A DNA stretch of 64,000 bases from Vishniacozyma victoriae (Eukaryota > Basidiomycota > Tremellomycetes > Tremellales > Bulleribasidiaceae): the NCBI GenBank assembly GCA_017654735.1, contig JADPYG010000002.1:455335-519334 (forward strand), given 5' to 3'. The position numbers and the translations under genes were made by a program. Positions 61,856-64,000 of the stretch are shown one piece after another. Position 1 is the first letter of the stretch, and every line of letters starts with the position of its first letter. Under the pieces are notes generated by a model that searched no databases, had not been told where the DNA came from, and was given only the letters and a program-made list of their open reading frames with translations.

Positions 61856-62400
61856 TGTTGACCAATCAATGTCCTCCGGCGCCTGGCCAGACGTCCGCCG
61901 GCGAACAACATCCAATGACCGTCAGCTGTCTGCCAGACACTACAAAAAGGATGTATGTAGATCTGTATCTAGCTGTTCTTCTCATGTATACAAACAGGGC
62001 CAGAAGAGGGATCCTCCTCCCTCCATTCTCTTTCTCTCTCTTCGTTACTGTCAAGGTTCGGGGGACTGATAGACTTGCGCAACTGAACATGATTCCCTGT
62101 GATGAGAGGAGGATACAAGCAGACAGTAATAAGATAAGAACAGACAGCAAAGGCAAGAAGTAGCACTGATAAGGATGATGTGAGAGTGTGGTGATGAGGG
62201 TGAGCAATGAGGGTGAAGAGTGAAGAAGAGTAAGAAGGAGGAGGATGAAGGATCAAGGAGAGGAGGAGGATGAGATGGAAAGCGCTTTTGCTTATATAGA
62301 TGAGAGAGACGGCTAGATATGGGTCTACTTGTGTGCCATCTACGGTAGACAACTGACGGTGCTTGGAGGTCGTGGGCCGCAGGACGTTGGTTGGTCAACA
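61856..62400. repeat. Imperfect inverted repeat, 545 bp
   Basis: The left end reads TGTTGACCAATCAATGTCCT and the reverse complement of the right end reads TGTTGACCAACCAACGTCCT. Similarity continues inward for roughly 150 bp with many substitutions and small gaps. The centre (about 62020-62250) is unique. TG...CA termini recall an LTR-type or MITE end, but no clear target duplication is visible. Probably a degenerate non-autonomous element or two diverged repeats in inverted order. Confidence 0.5.
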
Positions 62401-63873
62401 ATAAGGGTAGTACAAGTAATGAAGGTAGTGAGTGTAAGTAGGAGTGTGTGTAGAGAGCATGGAGGATACGTAGGTATCTTTACATTCAATCTTCATGCTC
62501 TTCACCTCCTAAACGCTCATCCTTATTACTTCTCCCTCACTAGCGCTACTCATTACTTTAGCTGACTGTGCTCTAATTACTACTGTCTATTTGTGTCCCT
62601 CTTTGATCACGGGAAATCGTTTCCAGTAACGCAAGTCAATCAATACCCCAAACGCCAACACAGGGCATACTTGGTAGTCAATTGGAAAACGGCTTACAAT
62701 CTCTCAATGGCCACATCTTGGGCACTGCGACAAAGGTCGTTTCATACCGTAACATTACCGCAATCTCTAGATATGTTGGGAGTAGCCACTATTATCAGAC
62801 TGAGCCCATCCGGTTCCACAAGAATGGACATTTTGGAACCAACGAAGACGACGTAAAGGATTGACAGGTTCCGGATCTCGTGACTCTAGATAGATAGATG
62901 AGCGTTGGGACCTGTCCACCTAATGCACACACCCAGGGTGTTGCCACCGTTATCTGTTCGACTCCTTCTCTCAAGGGTCATTATGCCAGATTTATCTCGG
63001 ATCCGACCAGTGACAACAAAGTCAAAATGTAACGAGACCGATAATGATGCCAGATTGTTGCGGTCGTCAGAAAGTACATGAGTCAATCAATTATATCAAC
63101 TCAAATTTGGCAAACATAATTAGTTCATGTCATGGTAAGGTGTCATCACTGAAGCCTTTGACACCATCCATAGGATACATGTCCTAGAGACAGCCAAGAA
63201 CAGACCAGGCTGTATATAACATGGGTAAAAAGCAGGACTTTGTTCTGGCCCATTCTTGGGTAAGCCTGAAGAATCTGGAGCCAAGAAAGATAACAACGAT
63301 CTGATGGCAAACTTGGATAAGCAGCATGAGGGGCTGCTATTTCTTGATCAGTGGGTCAAAAGTGAACAATAAATGAGGTGTATAAGACTAGGAAAATATG
63401 GACTAACTAGAAGGGCTTGAAGGAGCCCAAGTAAGCTAAGCCTGGAGGGCATAAAATGTTATGCCCAGAGAGATGATTTGATCAATCCTTAGCAGAAAAG
63501 ATCAATGAGTCTGAGATGCACGGCCCTGAATATCGTCCCGTAACGTATCTGCCACATGTTGCCAGGTCGTGGATGCCGCCAGATCGTGGAAGCTGGTGCC
63601 ATGTGGAGGCGGAGCCGAAACGTTTAAGATGTGGGTTACAATCCATAGTAGAACGAGGTGAATGTATTTAAGTTATAGGCGTAGATACTTGGACACACAG
63701 TCTCAATGCATGAGCTTTGTTATCAAGGCTAGAATGGCCAAGTGTCAGGATCTTAGTCAAGATTTGTTGGTAAGGAATCAGATTTGTATAAGAACACTGC
63801 CAATGACATTAATTGTCATACTTACTGGCAAACACCATAAAATGATTCACATTATGCAGCCCAATGACTTCGT
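62401..63873. other. Gene-poor stretch, one ORF remnant
   Basis: About 1.47 kb. An open frame ending at 62864 (ENGLQSLNGHILGTATKVVS) reads well but has no start, family or introns, so it could be a gene or element remnant. A perfect 8-bp hairpin (63447-63466) and short direct repeats (63565-63600) are the only other structure. Confidence 0.35.
63447..63466. repeat. Perfect 8-bp hairpin
   Basis: GGGCATAA and TTATGCCC enclose a four-base loop AATG. No T-run follows, so I do not call it a terminator. Confidence 0.4.
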
Positions 63874-64000
63874 TGTGAGATTCACTTAAAGTCGATGTGA
63901 TAGATACATAGAAAGATGAAGTACAAGAGAGAGATGTAGCTAGAAGGAGAACAAAGGAAAAGCGGTGCTGAAAGGAAGCAATATGAAACACTACCCCTTG
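63874..64000. mobile_element. Truncated opposite-facing LTR copy at window edge
   Basis: Begins TGTGAGATTCACTT and matches the reverse complement of the inner part of the 157-bp solo LTR (59417-59543) with a single mismatch over 127 bases. The remaining 30 bases would lie outside the window. It may be a second solo LTR or the 5' LTR of a full element continuing to the right. Confidence 0.75.

Noticed and set aside
64000..64000. Telomere proximity
   Set aside because: No TTAGGG-type repeat is visible near the end.

Overview
This is a nuclear window from a filamentous or yeast-like basidiomycete, most likely a Tremellales yeast of the Cryptococcus/Kwoniella type. The reasons are: nearly every gene is cut by many very short introns (about 40-60 nt) with GT(A/G)(A/C)GT-type donors and a CTGAC/CTGAT/CTAAT branch motif only a few bases before the AG; 5' leaders are pyrimidine-rich; spacing is compact; and the encoded proteins are fungal (DASH subunit Dad3, RSC bromodomain subunit, fungal COX15, Urb2-like, class II DAHP synthase). 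The genus is inference.

Layout. From 0.35 to 58 kb there are about 30 closely packed protein genes, mostly convergent or divergent pairs. In order: an Sng1/DUF3533 membrane protein; Pol I subunit RPA12; an RSC1/2-like chromatin remodeller subunit; kinetochore DAD3; an unrecognised two-part locus; three phosphatases in a row on the minus strand (secreted alkaline phosphatase, SAC-domain phosphoinositide phosphatase, protein tyrosine phosphatase); COX15; eIF3e; a Cys/His-rich protein; GAR transformylase; class II DAHP synthase; a large unknown protein; indoleamine 2,3-dioxygenase; THG1 and mitochondrial bL31m (divergent); an MLKL-like TKL kinase; mitoribosomal mS35; an OAC1-like carrier; ATP12; UPF1; chorismate mutase; a DUF985 cupin; MCR1; a 4E-T-like protein; an Urb2-like protein; SWC4; NAA10.

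From 58.5 kb to the end the character changes: no convincing intact gene, but several transposable-element remnants. These are a 157-bp solo LTR with an exact 5-bp target duplication that splits an ORF, an opposite-facing copy running off the window end, a 289-bp TRIM-like miniature retroelement with identical 71-bp LTRs, a third inverted copy of the same LTR whose target duplication shows that an inversion happened here, and a 545-bp imperfect inverted repeat.

Gene themes. The shikimate/aromatic pathway appears twice (DAHP synthase and chorismate mutase) and tryptophan breakdown once. A loose run of mitochondrial genes lies at 31-50 kb (bL31m, mS35, OAC1-like, ATP12, MCR1). The most unusual protein is the kinase at 33.8-37.8 kb, which joins a four-helix domain like that of MLKL (the necroptosis executor) to a TKL kinase and an unnamed C-terminal domain. 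Coordinates of multi-exon genes below run from start codon to stop codon and include introns; splice junctions were read by eye.
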